64,000 bases of DNA, from NCBI GenBank assembly GCA_949358305.1, contig OX442315.1:9388427-9452426 (forward strand), given 5' to 3'. The translations under genes and the position numbers were made by a program. Source of the DNA: Strigamia acuminata (lineage: Eukaryota; Arthropoda; Chilopoda; Geophilomorpha; Linotaeniidae). How positions within the stretch are numbered: position 1 is the stretch's first letter; every line of letters starts with the position of its first letter. The notes beneath the pieces are model-generated. The model was not told the DNA's origin. It ran no database searches and was given only the letters and a program-made list of their open reading frames with translations. Shown in pieces: positions 33,451-45,466 of the stretch.

Positions 33451-35361
33451 TGTGACGGTGACGACCACAACTCCTATCGCATGATAGTACCGGGTATAAG
33501 TCGCGTGAAATAGTGAATAATACGAGATAAAATAAAGACAACAAGTTTCTCAAAACACTACATTTATTGTTGTCAAACAATAGAATCAAATCTAAAAGTT
33601 ATACAAATTCTAATGCCGACATTTGGCAAGTTAAGTACAAGTTAAACTATACATGAATTGGCTGTAAAACAGCCCTAAAATAATATGATTACGGTTATTG
33701 GTGATCCGGGGTTCGGGAACGGCAAAACGCCCGCTCGACCGAGATAAAGATGTCATCTATGCGTAGCCGGGCTGGCTGTGTCCTCGCGGCTTCCGTCGGC
33801 GCTTCGTAATCGTGGAACTGGTTCCTTCGCGTCCCTTCGCGTTCCTGGTTCGTATCTGGTGTAATGGTCCGTGTAATGCTGTTTGGTTCGATCCGAGAGG
33901 TGCGGTTGACTCATGTGCACCGCCACAACTAGGGTTGGAAATTGGTAATGAATAAATGAAGTCATTTATTCGCCAAGGTTCCGCTTGCGAATTATATTTA
34001 ATTCGCGATGTTGTGAGTTTAATAAATTGACTCAATAAATTGTATTCAATTTATTGTTACGAATTTGATTCGTCATACAGTGAAATAAGTCTCGTGACTT
34101 ACTTCGGTTGTTAACTTGTTGCCAAGTTTAAACAATTAAGGTTTATTATCAACTACAAAATATAAAAAGGTTTAAACATCGCAACACACAATTGCCGTCA
34201 AAGTTCGCCTTGCTGAGCAGAACAGTATCGCGCGTGCCCTAAATAACAGTGTGGTGAGAGACGGCACTGGTATTCAGGGGGATATAGCCCGCAGTTCTGC
34301 ACAACAGAATTAATCACCCGAGATACTACTCATAAGTAGACTGCTTTGGCACCATCACCGAAGAGATATAACTTTCCCAAACACATAGTGCTACTGGCGG
34401 TAACTGCATGTTTTGCATGCAGACTGCTTTGGCACCATCAGGTGATGGAGTCAATCTCTTGCAGTAACAGTGCTACTGACGGTTACTAAATACTTTGGTA
34501 TCACACGTGATTCTATTGTCCGACCACGAGGATACTTATGCGGGAGGCTTTCTCCTCGGCAAGACCGTTTGACGGAAACATGAACAGTCCGAACTTCGCC
34601 TTCAGTTGACGGGGGTTGCATGGCTCAGCAGAGCCATGCTATGCATGGACCGGTAGGCCCATGCCCTGAGTAAGAAACAGTTATTTGACATGCGGAACAT
34701 ACCAAATAACCAGAAATCAAGAACTACTTAACTTCCTGTTGTCAGGGAGTTTTATACTCGGTGGGATTAAGTTCCACCAATCTCGTATCGCAGGAAGTGG
34801 ATACGGAGATGCAAACTTGGATTATGCTAATCCTTGACATGAAACAGGAAATGGATACCGGGGACCGGAAGTGGATACCCAGGACACATTCCCAAGTCAC
34901 ACATTAATCCTTTAATCCGCAAGGTCACATTTCCAAGAATGTGACCAATTCTTCTTCCAAACATTCAATGCAATAATATATCTTTATATTATTGTCCAAT
35001 TAAATAATCTACGTGAATATATTAACTACTTATTTAATATATATATCTTGTTATTCATTTAATTCCGTATTTCGAATTTACCGCTGATTTGCGATAGCGC
35101 CATCTAGTGGCGACATTGCGCATTGACAAATGCGGTTTTAGCAGACGATTCTCTGTAATTTCGGCCGTGATATTTCGATATCATGAAGATTGAATTGTTT
35201 ATTCTTATCAAACGAACATATTTGTAATTAAAACACCATAAATAACTTTATTTAGGAATTACATTGGTTCTACAACAAATACAGTAGAATTACCGTCAAA
35301 ATGGCGCAACAGCGCCTTCTGGTGGAAAATCAGGCATTTATAGCCCTATTAATTTGTCACA
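33451..35361 (-). repeat. 3' LTR of element C (element on minus strand)
   Basis: 1911 bp. Contains an imperfect tandem repeat of 83 bp (34338-34420 and from 34421; word AGACTGCTTTGGCACCATCA) and a perfect short hairpin ATGGCTC-AGCA-GAGCCAT at about 34620-34637. On the minus strand a CTATAAATG TATA-like word lies about 20 bases inside the LTR start. Confidence 0.9.
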
Positions 35362-35363
35362 AA

Positions 35364-35371
35364 TCCCCCTT
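35364..35371 (-). other. Polypurine tract of element C
   Basis: On the minus strand AAGGGGGA followed by TT, directly before the TGTGAC start of the 3' LTR. Confidence 0.65.
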
Positions 35372-35980
35372 AAATAATTGGAAGTGTTTACACTTTCACT
35401 TATTTCTATCCTATTAATGGATATAAATGCTTTTGTCAGGCTTGATATATCTTGGGAGATGCTGTGACTTCCAATTCTGAATTTAGTTGTTTAACTCAAT
35501 TAGATTGCCTAAGTTCAGGATTTTTCAATAGCACAAATTCGATTTTGTTCTACGTAATTTAGTCAAGTTTATTAATAAATAATAAAACTTCCTTCCGATA
35601 ATATTGACAATTAAGCATCATCACGTCCCCCTTAATTGTCGTAACTATAGTCAATTCTTTAGAAAAGACATCGTATTTTTTCTTATCATGTTTAGTCAAT
35701 AAGATTCCTTACAAAATTTTGAGCTCGCGCCATTGCGAATTTCCGAGCTCTCTTAGCTCGCTTTAACAATTTTCGGCCCTTTTTCTTGGATAGTTACACG
35801 GTGATGTATAGTGTAACTTGTGTCGTATCTCTAACGACTGCAAACCTGGAGTTGGCATTCGAACACGTCAGTGTGTATGTGCCGATTGCAAACATTGGTT
35901 TGTAATCAAAGTTTCTTCACATCCAGCTGTGTTTGGTAATTGAAAACGCTTGTTTTCAGTTCTTAATTCCTCTTTTTTTT

Positions 35981-36454
35981 TTATCGAGTTAAGTGAATCA
36001 AACCTTTCACTTGAAATAATTTGATTCGCCAAGTTTCGACTGGGGTTTCCACAATCAAGTGACTTTGATTGGGCTTTAGCAGAGAATCCACTGAATTCAA
36101 CGGAACATTATCTGGATTTATCCACTGATTTTGTTTATCCATAGTTTTTACATGAAGTATTGCTTCCCTTAGGATCGCAAATCGATTTCGATCTAATTCA
36201 TACACTTGACAGTAGACTGTCAGATCATCCGGAATTACTTCGGGTTGATTTTTGAACAGTTGGTAACTTAGATTTAAGTTTGCCTGCTCATTTTCTCCTA
36301 AAGGTTGATAACTTAGATTTAAACTATCACCTTCATTATCTCCTTCTTCAGAGTCAAATATGGTAAACGGTTGTTGAACCATATTAAAACTTGAACAATT
36401 CGGAAATAAAGAATTCTTTATTATTAAAGAATTCAATATACACTTTAATACCAT
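35981..36454 (-). CDS. Hypothetical protein in element C (157 aa)
   Basis: The only sizeable ORF inside element C and on the element's own strand. A second Met at residue 25 ('MVQQPFTIFDSEEGDNEGDS') is an equally good start and opens an acidic segment with a repeated 'LNLSYQ' pair (about residues 45-65). A segment 'YCQVYELDRNRFAILREAI' follows. No gag, zinc knuckle, protease or RT motif. It could be the shortened remains of a gag or a captured host fragment; I do not recognise it. About 2 kb of apparently non-coding leader separates it from the primer site. Confidence 0.4.
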   Translation of the reverse strand: MVLKCILNSLIIKNSLFPNCSSFNMVQQPFTIFDSEEGDNEGDSLNLSYQPLGENEQANLNLSYQLFKNQPEVIPDDLTVYCQVYELDRNRFAILREAILHVKTMDKQNQWINPDNVPLNSVDSLLKPNQSHLIVETPVETWRIKLFQVKGLIHLTR

Positions 36455-38473
36455 ACACTTTCAAAAGGAAACACTTCTAACTTTAATAAAGTGACATTAA
36501 ACTTCGCGTTGTTTAATACGCGTTAAACTTATAACAGAATTAAAACAAAACACTAAATATCAGAATATTTAAACTGGCGTGATTGCGAACACGCTTAATT
36601 CAAAGTTAACAATAAAAGAATAAACAATACTTAGCTTTGCAGGTTACGGCGAGGTAATTCGAATCGTGACTGAAATCGGGACGGCGTGGTCAAGATGGCA
36701 CTGGAACACATCTATCCGGGTCTGGTCTGGTGGTCTGGGTCCACGCTTAAATCTGGATCCTAATCTGCGCCTCTGTGATTGGTGAATTTTGGTTTCACCT
36801 TAATTAGTAGTTCTCTACTAAGTCCGTACTTCTTGGAATTTGGACTTTTTTACCAATTTAAATAATTAAATAATTTTTCTTCGAAAAATATTTTTCTTTA
36901 ATTATTGTGTTTGTGTGTAATATTATTACAACCACAGTTTTAATAAAGTTTTCGACTTTCAACATTGTGTATTTTTTTATTTCCAATAGGAAAAAGTAAT
37001 TTGATCCAGTTTTACATTTTCAGGGGTTAAATTCCATTTTTCGAGTGGAAAAGTATAGTTATAATTGTTTAATAACATCCATTTCCCCCTTTTTTAACAA
37101 ATTTTTTAACAGATACAAATTCGTTAAAATCCTTTAAATTTGCCACGAGAAAAATTCTCTAATTCTTACTTACGAAGGACGTGTTTTTGATTATTAGTTT
37201 TAATAATTTGTCCCCCTTATCTCTAATAACGAGATGTTTGTTGAAATCTTTTCAATTCGATTGAAGAAAAAAAAATGTCACTTTTATCAGCGGTCTCTTA
37301 TTTTCAATTTAATTTTCCAGAAAGAAAATAAACGCTGAAACCTCTTTTTTATTTAAATCAGCCATCTGATTTTAAAGCTTCAATTCGTCCAAGAAATATT
37401 CGATCTGGAAATATTTCATGTGGCCAAGTTTGTAGCCACAAATGGTTTTGCCATTTCAATTACGAAATTTTCCACGTGGAAAATGTCCGATTCGATTGGA
37501 TTGGTTGTTTCTCAAACAGCCAAATTTCATTTAGAAACTTTCACAATTCTTTGAAAACCAAGTATTGGTTGGAAACTTAAAACATTACTGTTAAGTTTCC
37601 GAAAGAAAAGATTGGATGAAATCTTTTTTACTTTGCCGAAGGAAAGTGTTTATCAGGATTCGTAATTTTCGGCGGAAAAAATACTACTCCACGTGGTCGG
37701 TAACTTAAATCGCCGCCATTTTATATTTCTTTAATTTCCATTGTTTTCGAAGGAAAAAATGTACTTTTGAAACTAGTTAATTCCTTCAAATAAAGCTAAT
37801 TTTTATTTCGATTTGCAACTTTCTTTTTAGCAAAATGAAGTGTTGTTTTTTCAAAACAACTAGATCGTTTTTGGGTACCGATGGCAGTGGAAAATAATTT
37901 CGCAGCACCTAATCAAGTCCCTACTGACCTTGTGTAACGTTTTCACGCTATTTTGATACGTTGTCCGCTCTAATTTCCAAGCATTCGTTCGCACCTTGCA
38001 TCGAAGGTTTGAGTGGCTTTCCTGCCGCGTTTATGACGGAGATCGTCGCTTGTTGAAGCTGCGGTTTGGTCGCTTGGCATCGGTGTCGACGTACTGTTTC
38101 GGAAAACTTAATTTCCGTAAGTATTTTCACCAGTTCGTTTGTAGTAGTCTTCTACTAGGTCCGCTCTTTGGTCTGGTCAATCTTTTTACTGATTGAATAT
38201 TTTCCTTCGAAAATATTTTTATAAAATTTATAAAATACCAGCCAGTTTATGTGAAAATTAATAAATAATTTCACTTCAATATTTCGAGTGTTTTTTCAAC
38301 ACACATAACATTCCCTTTAATGTCGGTTTTCGTATGAATTCCAACGTTTTTAAAAGAAATTCTCCTACTTCGCAAAAGTAGGAATATAAAATTCGTTTCA
38401 AAATGTTATAATCTTTATTTATCTCAATTTTCACTTTCTATTTAAATTCGATAAATTTAAAACTGTGCAACCT

Positions 38474-38491
38474 ATCTCGGTAGAACCTCCA
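38474..38491 (-). other. Primer binding site, tRNA-Gln type (element C)
   Basis: Minus strand TGGAGGTTCTACCGAGAT, two bases (CG) after the CA end of the 5' LTR. It matches 17 of 18 positions of the tRNA-Gln 3' end as I recall it. Confidence 0.75.
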
Positions 38492-38493
38492 CG

Positions 38494-40404
38494 TGTGACG
38501 GTGACGACCACAACTCCTATCGCATGATAGTACCGGGTATAAGTCGCGTGAAATAGTGAATAATACGAGATAAAATAAAGACAACAAGTTTCTCAAAACA
38601 CTACATTTATTGTTGTCAAACAATAGAATCAAATCTAAAAGTTATACAAATTCTAATGCCGACATTTGGCAAGTTAAGTACAAGTTAAACTATACATGAA
38701 TTGGCTGTAAAACAGCCCTAAAATAATATGATTACGGTTATTGGTGATCCGGGGTTCGGGAACGGCAAAACGCCCGCTCGACCGAGATAAAGATGTCATC
38801 TATGCGTAGCCGGGCTGGCTGTGTCCTCGCGGCTTCCGTCGGCGCTTCGTAATCGTGGAACTGGTTCCTTCGCGTCCCTTCGCGTTCCTGGTTCGTATCT
38901 GGTGTAATGGTCCGTGTAATGCTGTTTGGTTCGATCCGAGAGGTGCGGTTGACTCATGTGCACCGCCACAACTAGGGTTGGAAATTGGTAATGAATAAAT
39001 GAAGTCATTTATTCGCCAAGGTTCCGCTTGCGAATTATATTTAATTCGCGATGTTGTGAGTTTAATAAATTGACTCAATAAATTGTATTCAATTTATTGT
39101 TACGAATTTGATTCGTCATACAGTGAAATAAGTCTCGTGACTTACTTCGGTTGTTAACTTGTTGCCAAGTTTAAACAATTAAGGTTTATTATCAACTACA
39201 AAATATAAAAAGGTTTAAACATCGCAACACACAATTGCCGTCAAAGTTCGCCTTGCTGAGCAGAACAGTATCGCGCGTGCCCTAAATAACAGTGTGGTGA
39301 GAGACGGCACTGGTATTCAGGGGGATATAGCCCGCAGTTCTGCACAACAGAATTAATCACCCGAGATACTACTCATAAGTAGACTGCTTTGGCACCATCA
39401 CCGAAGAGATATAACTTTCCCAAACACATAGTGCTACTGGCGGTAACTGCATGTTTTGCATGCAGACTGCTTTGGCACCATCAGGTGATGGAGTCAATCT
39501 CTTGCAGTAACAGTGCTACTGACGGTTACTAAATACTTTGGTATCACACGTGATTCTATTGTCCGACCACGAGGATACTTATGCGGGAGGCTTTCTCCTC
39601 GGCAAGACCGTTTGACGGAAACATGAACAGTCCGAACTTCGCCTTCAGTTGACGGGGGTTGCATGGCTCAGCAGAGCCATGCTATGCATGGACCGGTAGG
39701 CCCATGCCCTGAGTAAGAAACAGTTATTTGACATGCGGAACATACCAAATAACCAGAAATCAAGAACTACTTAACTTCCTGTTGTCAGGGAGTTTTATAC
39801 TCGGTGGGATTAAGTTCCACCAATCTCGTATCGCAGGAAGTGGATACGGAGATGCAAACTTGGATTATGCTAATCCTTGACATGAAACAGGAAATGGATA
39901 CCGGGGACCGGAAGTGGATACCCAGGACACATTCCCAAGTCACACATTAATCCTTTAATCCGCAAGGTCACATTTCCAAGAATGTGACCAATTCTTCTTC
40001 CAAACATTCAATGCAATAATATATCTTTATATTATTGTCCAATTAAATAATCTACGTGAATATATTAACTACTTATTTAATATATATATCTTGTTATTCA
40101 TTTAATTCCGTATTTCGAATTTACCGCTGATTTGCGATAGCGCCATCTAGTGGCGACATTGCGCATTGACAAATGCGGTTTTAGCAGACGATTCTCTGTA
40201 ATTTCGGCCGTGATATTTCGATATCATGAAGATTGAATTGTTTATTCTTATCAAACGAACATATTTGTAATTAAAACACCATAAATAACTTTATTTAGGA
40301 ATTACATTGGTTCTACAACAAATACAGTAGAATTACCGTCAAAATGGCGCAACAGCGCCTTCTGGTGGAAAATCAGGCATTTATAGCCCTATTAATTTGT
40401 CACA
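38494..40404 (-). repeat. 5' LTR of element C (element on minus strand)
   Basis: 1911 bp, equivalent to 33451-35361 at offset 5043 and apparently identical in the parts I compared. Followed by the ATGT target duplication. Confidence 0.9.
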
Positions 40405-40408
40405 ATGT

Positions 40409-40685
40409 TCAATGGATATGAACAACTTTATTCATACATTTATTCCATTCTTACAATCTTATTTACCGCTAAATCGCAATCACGCCATCTAGTGGTAACA
40501 TTGCGCATTGACGAATGCTGTTTTAACAGACGAATCTTCGTACTTTTTGGCTATGATATTTCATATCACGTGTAAATGTTTGTTATGACACATGCAAATA
40601 GCAATACTTGAAGTGAAACAGCATAAATAATTTTATTAATGAATTTATTCCTTTTTTACAACAAATAACGTTCGATTGGTAGGAA
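40409..40685. repeat. Fragments of LTRs related to element C upstream of LRR-4
   Basis: 40470-40570 is a diverged copy of the element C LTR segment around 35080-35190 ('GCCATCTAGTGG', 'CATTGCGCATTGAC'). 40580-40675 matches the LTR-like fragment of 30240-30340. Element C itself thus lies next to older relatives of its own LTR. Confidence 0.6.
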
Positions 40686-40952
40686 AACTGACAAGAACTA
40701 TCGTAAAAATTCCGTTTTCAAGTTCCACACATCTGAAAATCCAATAAGTAAACTACACACAAACCCTACTTAATTTATTAAACAAAAATATAAAAATTTG
40801 ATGATCATAAAATCGATTTTCTTTTAATTTTTAAAAATCTAATGACGCGCAGCACGAACATGTAACAACGTTCGCCATACGTTGCCAGCATACGCATTTA
40901 AACGGCTTGTTCACGAAATTTTAAACATTCAATTCGCAACTGCTTAATCGAC

Positions 40953-42284
40953 ATGCCGTACCAGAAAAATCTGCAAGAACTTTGTTTAAGGAAGATTATG
41001 ATTGATTTCGACGCGATGCAAGCCCATTTAACTGCACGACCTTTCCCTCCCGTCTTTATCCGGACCATATATGAAAGATTGTGTCAACGTGGATACAAAT
41101 ATAAACTCGAAAGACGTTTGAAATCAAACATTTTCGTTCATTCTGGCGCGACATCGTTGTCGGATATATACTTGTTCGATTTTCCCGATCGTTTGTTCGA
41201 CAAAATTGGCCAAGTGTGCAAAAACCTCATCCACTTAGACTTGTCAACCTCGAATATTCGCCAATCTCAACAAATAATCAAACTGCTGTGCCATTTGCCG
41301 CAAATTCAACGCTTAAACTTAAATTCCACACCAAAATGCACGGACCAGGTCGCAGCTGAAATCGGTCGCAATTGTCGACAATTGACACATCTCGATTTAA
41401 GTGACTGTCCACAGATCACCGACACTGGCCTCTTTTCTTTAGCCACTTGCGTTAAACTGGAGTGTTTGAGTGTATCCGATACTAGTGTGACGTGCGAGGG
41501 ATGTTTAGATGTTTTAAACCGACTGCCCGCTTTAAAGGAATTTTACACCGACCACAACTTGTTTGACATGATAAAACAACAATCAAAATCGATGCCGAAG
41601 CGCATTAATTCCATAGAACATATGATGAGTGATATGAATAGTAGCCAAGACCTCACCTTTCTCTTCACCGTTTTCCCTAAATTGACCAGATTACGTGTTA
41701 AAGAGGATACTCGAGCGGCACTACACGCGTGCGAACCCGAAGTGATGAGCGTTGGATTACAACAATTGACTGTTCTGGAACTGTTGAGTCTTAGCTTAGT
41801 CAGTCTTCGATTATTTAGTCGCTTCTGCCCAAAGTTGAAGGAATTGACACTGATTCGGTGTACGATTTTAGATGAAACCGATAATTCGCGAGATTCTGGC
41901 GTTGCTCTGTTCACGAAGCTACGTCGCTTGGAAATAGATTCTTGGCATCTCAATGTTGATATACACGCGTTATTCTTGCAGTGTCCGAATGTGGAGGAAG
42001 TACATATTTCTTGTTGTGAAACACTTAATGATGAATCGGTATCGAAGCTTGTTGGGTCGAATGCATTTCAAAATCTCAAGCTTTTGGAGCTTTTTGCATG
42101 TCCTTCGATTAATTTGAGTTCCATTTTGAAATTATTGAAAATGCGAAATCCGTTGAGGAAGTTGACCGTGGAACTATGTACAAATATTGATAAGCCAGCT
42201 TATGATAAAATTAAAAGTTATGTTGAATGCAACAATTTGGATTTACAGGTTAGGCATAGACACTTTGATAATTTTCAGTTTTAA
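40953..42284 (+). CDS. LRR-4: intact leucine-rich-repeat protein (443 aa)
   Basis: One open exon, same architecture as LRR-3 (about 447 aa) and the pre-insertion LRR-5 (446 codons). It shares the start block Met-Pro-Tyr-Gln, 'DIYLFDFPDRLFDKIGQV', the cysteine-containing LRR 'LTHLDLSDCPQITDTGL' and the C-terminal block 'CNNLDLQ'. Unlike LRR-3, the sequence upstream of this Met carries frameshifts relative to LRR-1, which argues that translation does start here. No F-box, signal peptide or membrane segment. The 3' flank, with ACATGTTTACTACAGTATAT, is shared with LRR-5. Confidence 0.85.
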   Translation: MPYQKNLQELCLRKIMIDFDAMQAHLTARPFPPVFIRTIYERLCQRGYKYKLERRLKSNIFVHSGATSLSDIYLFDFPDRLFDKIGQVCKNLIHLDLSTSNIRQSQQIIKLLCHLPQIQRLNLNSTPKCTDQVAAEIGRNCRQLTHLDLSDCPQITDTGLFSLATCVKLECLSVSDTSVTCEGCLDVLNRLPALKEFYTDHNLFDMIKQQSKSMPKRINSIEHMMSDMNSSQDLTFLFTVFPKLTRLRVKEDTRAALHACEPEVMSVGLQQLTVLELLSLSLVSLRLFSRFCPKLKELTLIRCTILDETDNSRDSGVALFTKLRRLEIDSWHLNVDIHALFLQCPNVEEVHISCCETLNDESVSKLVGSNAFQNLKLLELFACPSINLSSILKLLKMRNPLRKLTVELCTNIDKPAYDKIKSYVECNNLDLQVRHRHFDNFQF

Positions 42285-42890
42285 TTTTATGTCCCAACAT
42301 GTTTACTACAGTATATTAATGTAGTAAACAGATCTCTGAGTCGGGCAAGCTTTCGAACATGATTTTGACACAATAATAATAATAACAATAATATTAATAA
42401 AATTTAAAAAAATCAAATAAATTTTGGAAATTTGTCATATTTCTGCTCAATTGGGAAATGAAGTCGCGCGACCAACGAGAAAACAAGAGGAGACACGTTT
42501 GTTTGCTCACCGTCACCACACGCTTTTGGGAGAGTTTAACAGACTATTCGCTCCGGCAGCTGTTATCAACTGAAATGGTTAATAAATCAGTTATTTTGCA
42601 CAAGGCTTTATAAGCAAGCTATCCTCGTCTACATTGTCTAGGTGGTTGACTATTTTTCCGCGAGAAGTTTAAATTGGTTGGAACACCAGCACAGTACTAA
42701 TAACATATGTAGACGATGAAGAAACACCCGCCGACTAATTACCGACAGTTTCGAGCACTGGAAATGTTTTTTATTGCACATACAGTACAAGTACCGTTAA
42801 CAAAAATAAAATACTGTAATTATAACAACGTACACTGAGTAAACCAACTGCTAACTTACTCTGGGTTATGACGGTCACGAAAAATGTTTG
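42285..42890. other. 3' flank of LRR-4; scrap of gene family X intron
   Basis: 42285-42410 is the 3' flank shared with LRR-5. 42820-42870 matches the intron between the family-X exons at about 59662-59700 (AGTAAACCAACTGCTAACTTACT). No complete gene. Confidence 0.45.
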
Positions 42891-42962
42891 ATAGTAGCAC
42901 ACTCTGGTGGCGATTTCCTTTTACTTGTTACTTGTTTCTATCACTACGAGGCACGAATCATT

Positions 42963-42994
<32 letters not shown>

Positions 42995-43103
42995 AATTAT
43001 TTATTTACTTTGCATTATTCTTCTGGACTTTACTAAAAGTCAAGTTCGCATGAGCAGAGCAAGAAAAATGACGCCCCCTGGTGCCAAGCGCCACTTCTGA
43101 TAT

Positions 43104-44080
43104 ATCCCGCCTTCGCACAGCTAAGTCAGCATCAGCTATTGCACCTGAGAAAGCATCAGGCCCATCCATGGACATCCCCAACGTTTATATTGATGGTTCC
43201 ATCAAGGAAACTAGTGAATTTGGCAAAAAAAAAAGCGGTGGGAATTTTCTGGCAAGAACATCCGAAAAGGTTGGACCAAATACCGTATTTTATCGATTAA
43301 GAGCCGCGGCTCTTATTCCAAACTGCCATTTTTGTCAGCAATTACAATTTTTGTTTTTCGTTTCTTACATTTGTTTAATGTACGAACAAACGGAGTCTGA
43401 ACGTCACGAACGAAGCGTACGTTCATCGTTCGTGAGGTTAAATACGGAAACAATACCGTACTTTTGCAAAAATACTACATTCTTGGTGTCTCAGCTGCGC
43501 CTACTATTCGAGGGTGGCTCCAATTCGAGGGCGACTCTTAATTGGTAAAGTACGGTACTATCGCGCGAAAATCCAGGGCATAAACAACAATACGTAGCGG
43601 ATTGTGTAAAATCGTACTATCCTTTGCAGGGACGAGGCAGTACTCTTCCAAGATCCAAAGATTACAAGTATGGATGAGCTTCTGATCCATGGCATTATGA
43701 AAATTCTTAACCAATGCCTGTGCCTAGAAGAAAAAGTGCTTCAAGTAAACATTTTTCAAAAATGTGAATATTTGGTCAGTTTTTGTAAGTTCAATCATTT
43801 TTAATTTTATTTTTATCCCTTTTGTAATTTATTTAATAATTAAATTTTTTTTAGGCAAGGCTGAAAAAGACAAATTGAAAGGAGCCGAATCGAAAGAGAA
43901 AGACTGCACTTTTATCCGCTGTTGTAAGGAGTTGGCCAGTTTTAGAGTTTTAGGGAATTTTTCGGAAAGATAGATACGCGTTTGGTAAATATTAATATTT
44001 TTTTTATTTCTATTTGATTAATTTTTTTGTTTTTGTTTTCAGCATGTACGTAGCAACTGAAGAAATGGTGCATTTCTAGA
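43104..44080 (+). pseudogene. RNase-H-like gene relic (copy 2), interrupted by a MITE
   Basis: Second copy of the relic at 29243-29943, with the same 'PNVYIDGSIKET' start, a TA-flanked MITE at 43283-43555, and a downstream part that reads through a GT-AG intron (donor at about 43786, acceptor ending about 43854). Exon reading before the intron: 'MDELLIHGIMKILNQCLCL' and 'NIFQKCEYLVSF'. After it: 'KAEKDKLKGAESKEKDC', ending in a TAG present in both copies. The shared TAG suggests the ancestor was already broken or that the gene ended here. Confidence 0.4.
43283..43555. mobile_element. TA-flanked MITE (mariner/pogo type)
   Basis: 273 bp with imperfect inverted ends (left CCGTATTTTATCGATTAAGA, right end mirrored as CCGTACTTTACCAATTAAGA) and TA on both sides (43281-43282, 43556-43557). 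Absent at the homologous site 29400-29408, which carries a footprint. Confidence 0.82.
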
Positions 44081-44329
44081 AAGCCACAGCTTTGGTCGAA
44101 GGGGCACTTAAAAACTATCCCTGATTGATTATAAATATGGATAAAAAAAAGGACTATAATTACCGCATTAAATTATTCTAGATGTATTGTTACCTGCAAA
44201 CTTCCTCTATTTATTTACTTTCCTTTATTTTCTATCGATTTTTTTCCTGCCCAAGTTTTCCTTTAGGTTAGGTTGCTAAAACGTTGCATTTTGTAACATT
44301 TTGGACACCCTTTATTTCATATTTTTCTT

Positions 44330-44585
44330 ACATCTCTGGCCGTGTGCAATTATTATTACACCTATACACACTGTAGATACTGACACAACATGGTTCAATT
44401 TTGTTTGTTATTACACATGCAAATAGCAATACTTGAAATGAAACAGCATAAATAACTTTATTAATGAATTCATTCCTTTTTTACAACAAATAACGTTCGA
44501 TTACCACCATAATGGCGCAACAGCACCTTCTGGTGGGAAAACTGACATTTATAGCCATTCTAATTTCTCACAAGATTACTCTGGT
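44330..44585 (-). repeat. LTR-like fragment related to element C (copy 2)
   Basis: Matches 30164-30407 closely (CACTGTAGATA, CATGCAAATAGCAATACTTG, GGCGCAACAG.ACCTTCTGG). Part of the duplicated block that also carries the transposase-like fragment and the LRR gene. Confidence 0.65.
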
Positions 44586-44620
44586 TTGGTTTTGACAGAA
44601 TTTCCTGGAAAAAACAAAAA

Positions 44621-44881
44621 ATGGAAGTTCATGTAGAAAAAATCAAACATACCGGTATTCAAGCTGACGGTACAACTTTAACGACGAAAAAGAAACTAGA
44701 ATCAAAATATGGAATAAGATATTCTGTGTTGCTGGATTTGCCCTACATTGATATAATTCGTGATCATATCTTTTTAGGAATTTCCAAGAAAATGATACAC
44801 GAATGGATCAAGTCAGAGAAATTGTCCAAACAAAACTGTGAAGAAATGCAAAATATACTGGATATTACTCTGATGCGTTAA
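44621..44881 (+). pseudogene. Transposase-like fragment (copy 2, open, 86 codons)
   Basis: Open from ATG to TAA. Basic N-terminus, then 'KYGIRYSVLLDLPYIDIIRD' and 'FLGISKKMIHEWI', resembling a short piece of Tnp2/CACTA-like transposases. The 'DPMHN' usually found between these blocks seems to be missing. Far shorter than any transposase of that type, so a fragment that happens to be open. Its twin at 30451-30711 has a stop. Confidence 0.45.
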
Positions 44882-45172
44882 ACGTAAAATGTTTCTGCAA
44901 GTAAAGATGGATTACAAAAACTATCGCAAAAATTCCGTTTTTAAGTTCCACAGATCTGAAAATCCAATAAAACTACACACATACCGTAATTAATTTATTA
45001 AACAAAAATATAAAAATTTGATGATCATAAAATCGATTTTCTTTTAATTTTTAAAACTCTAATGACGCGCAGCACGAACATGTAATAACGTTCGCCATAC
45101 GTTGCCAGCATACGCATTTAAACGGCTTGTTCACGAAATTTTAAACATTCAATTCGCAACTGCTTAATCAAC

Positions 45173-45466
45173 ATGCCGTACCAGAAAAATCTGCAAGAAC
45201 TGTGTTTAAGGAAGATTATGATTGATTTCGACGCGATGCAAGCCCATTTAACTCAACGACCTTTCCCTTCCATCTTTATCCGGACCATATATGAAAGATT
45301 GTGTCAACGTGAAGACCTTTATAAACTTTGTAAACTCGATAAATGTTTGAAATCAAACATTTTCATTCATTCTGGCGCGATATCGTTGACGGATATATAC
45401 TTGTTCGATTTACCCATGGATCGTTTGTTCGACAAAATTGGCCAAGTGTGCAAAAACCTCATCCAC
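45173..45466 (+). pseudogene. LRR-5, N-terminal 98 codons (gene split by element D)
   Basis: Starts with the same Met-Pro-Tyr-Gln block as LRR-3 and LRR-4 and is open up to the LTR boundary. The frame continues in phase at 58340 after one copy of the CCAC target duplication is discounted. Apart from the 12.9-kb insertion this copy has no visible defect, so it was an intact gene until very recently. Confidence 0.92.

Larger units (their letters stand above)
33451..40404 (-). mobile_element. Non-autonomous LTR retrotransposon C with 1.9-kb LTRs
   Basis: Two 1911-bp repeats at a constant offset of 5043, ending TGTGAC...GTCACA, flanked by ATGT (33447-33450 and 40405-40408). Orientation is set by the primer site on the minus strand at 38491-38474 (tRNA-Gln type, again after a CG spacer) and a G-rich tract on the minus strand beside the other LTR. 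The 3.1-kb interior has no gag or pol; only a 157-codon minus-strand ORF stands out. This matches a LARD-like (large retrotransposon derivative) element moved by another element's proteins. The two LTRs encode identical chance ORFs, so insertion is recent. Confidence 0.9.

Noticed and set aside
33753-34035. Minus-strand ORFs of 70 and 92 codons in both LTRs of element C
   Set aside because: Overlapping frames, no motifs, and identical only because the LTRs are identical.
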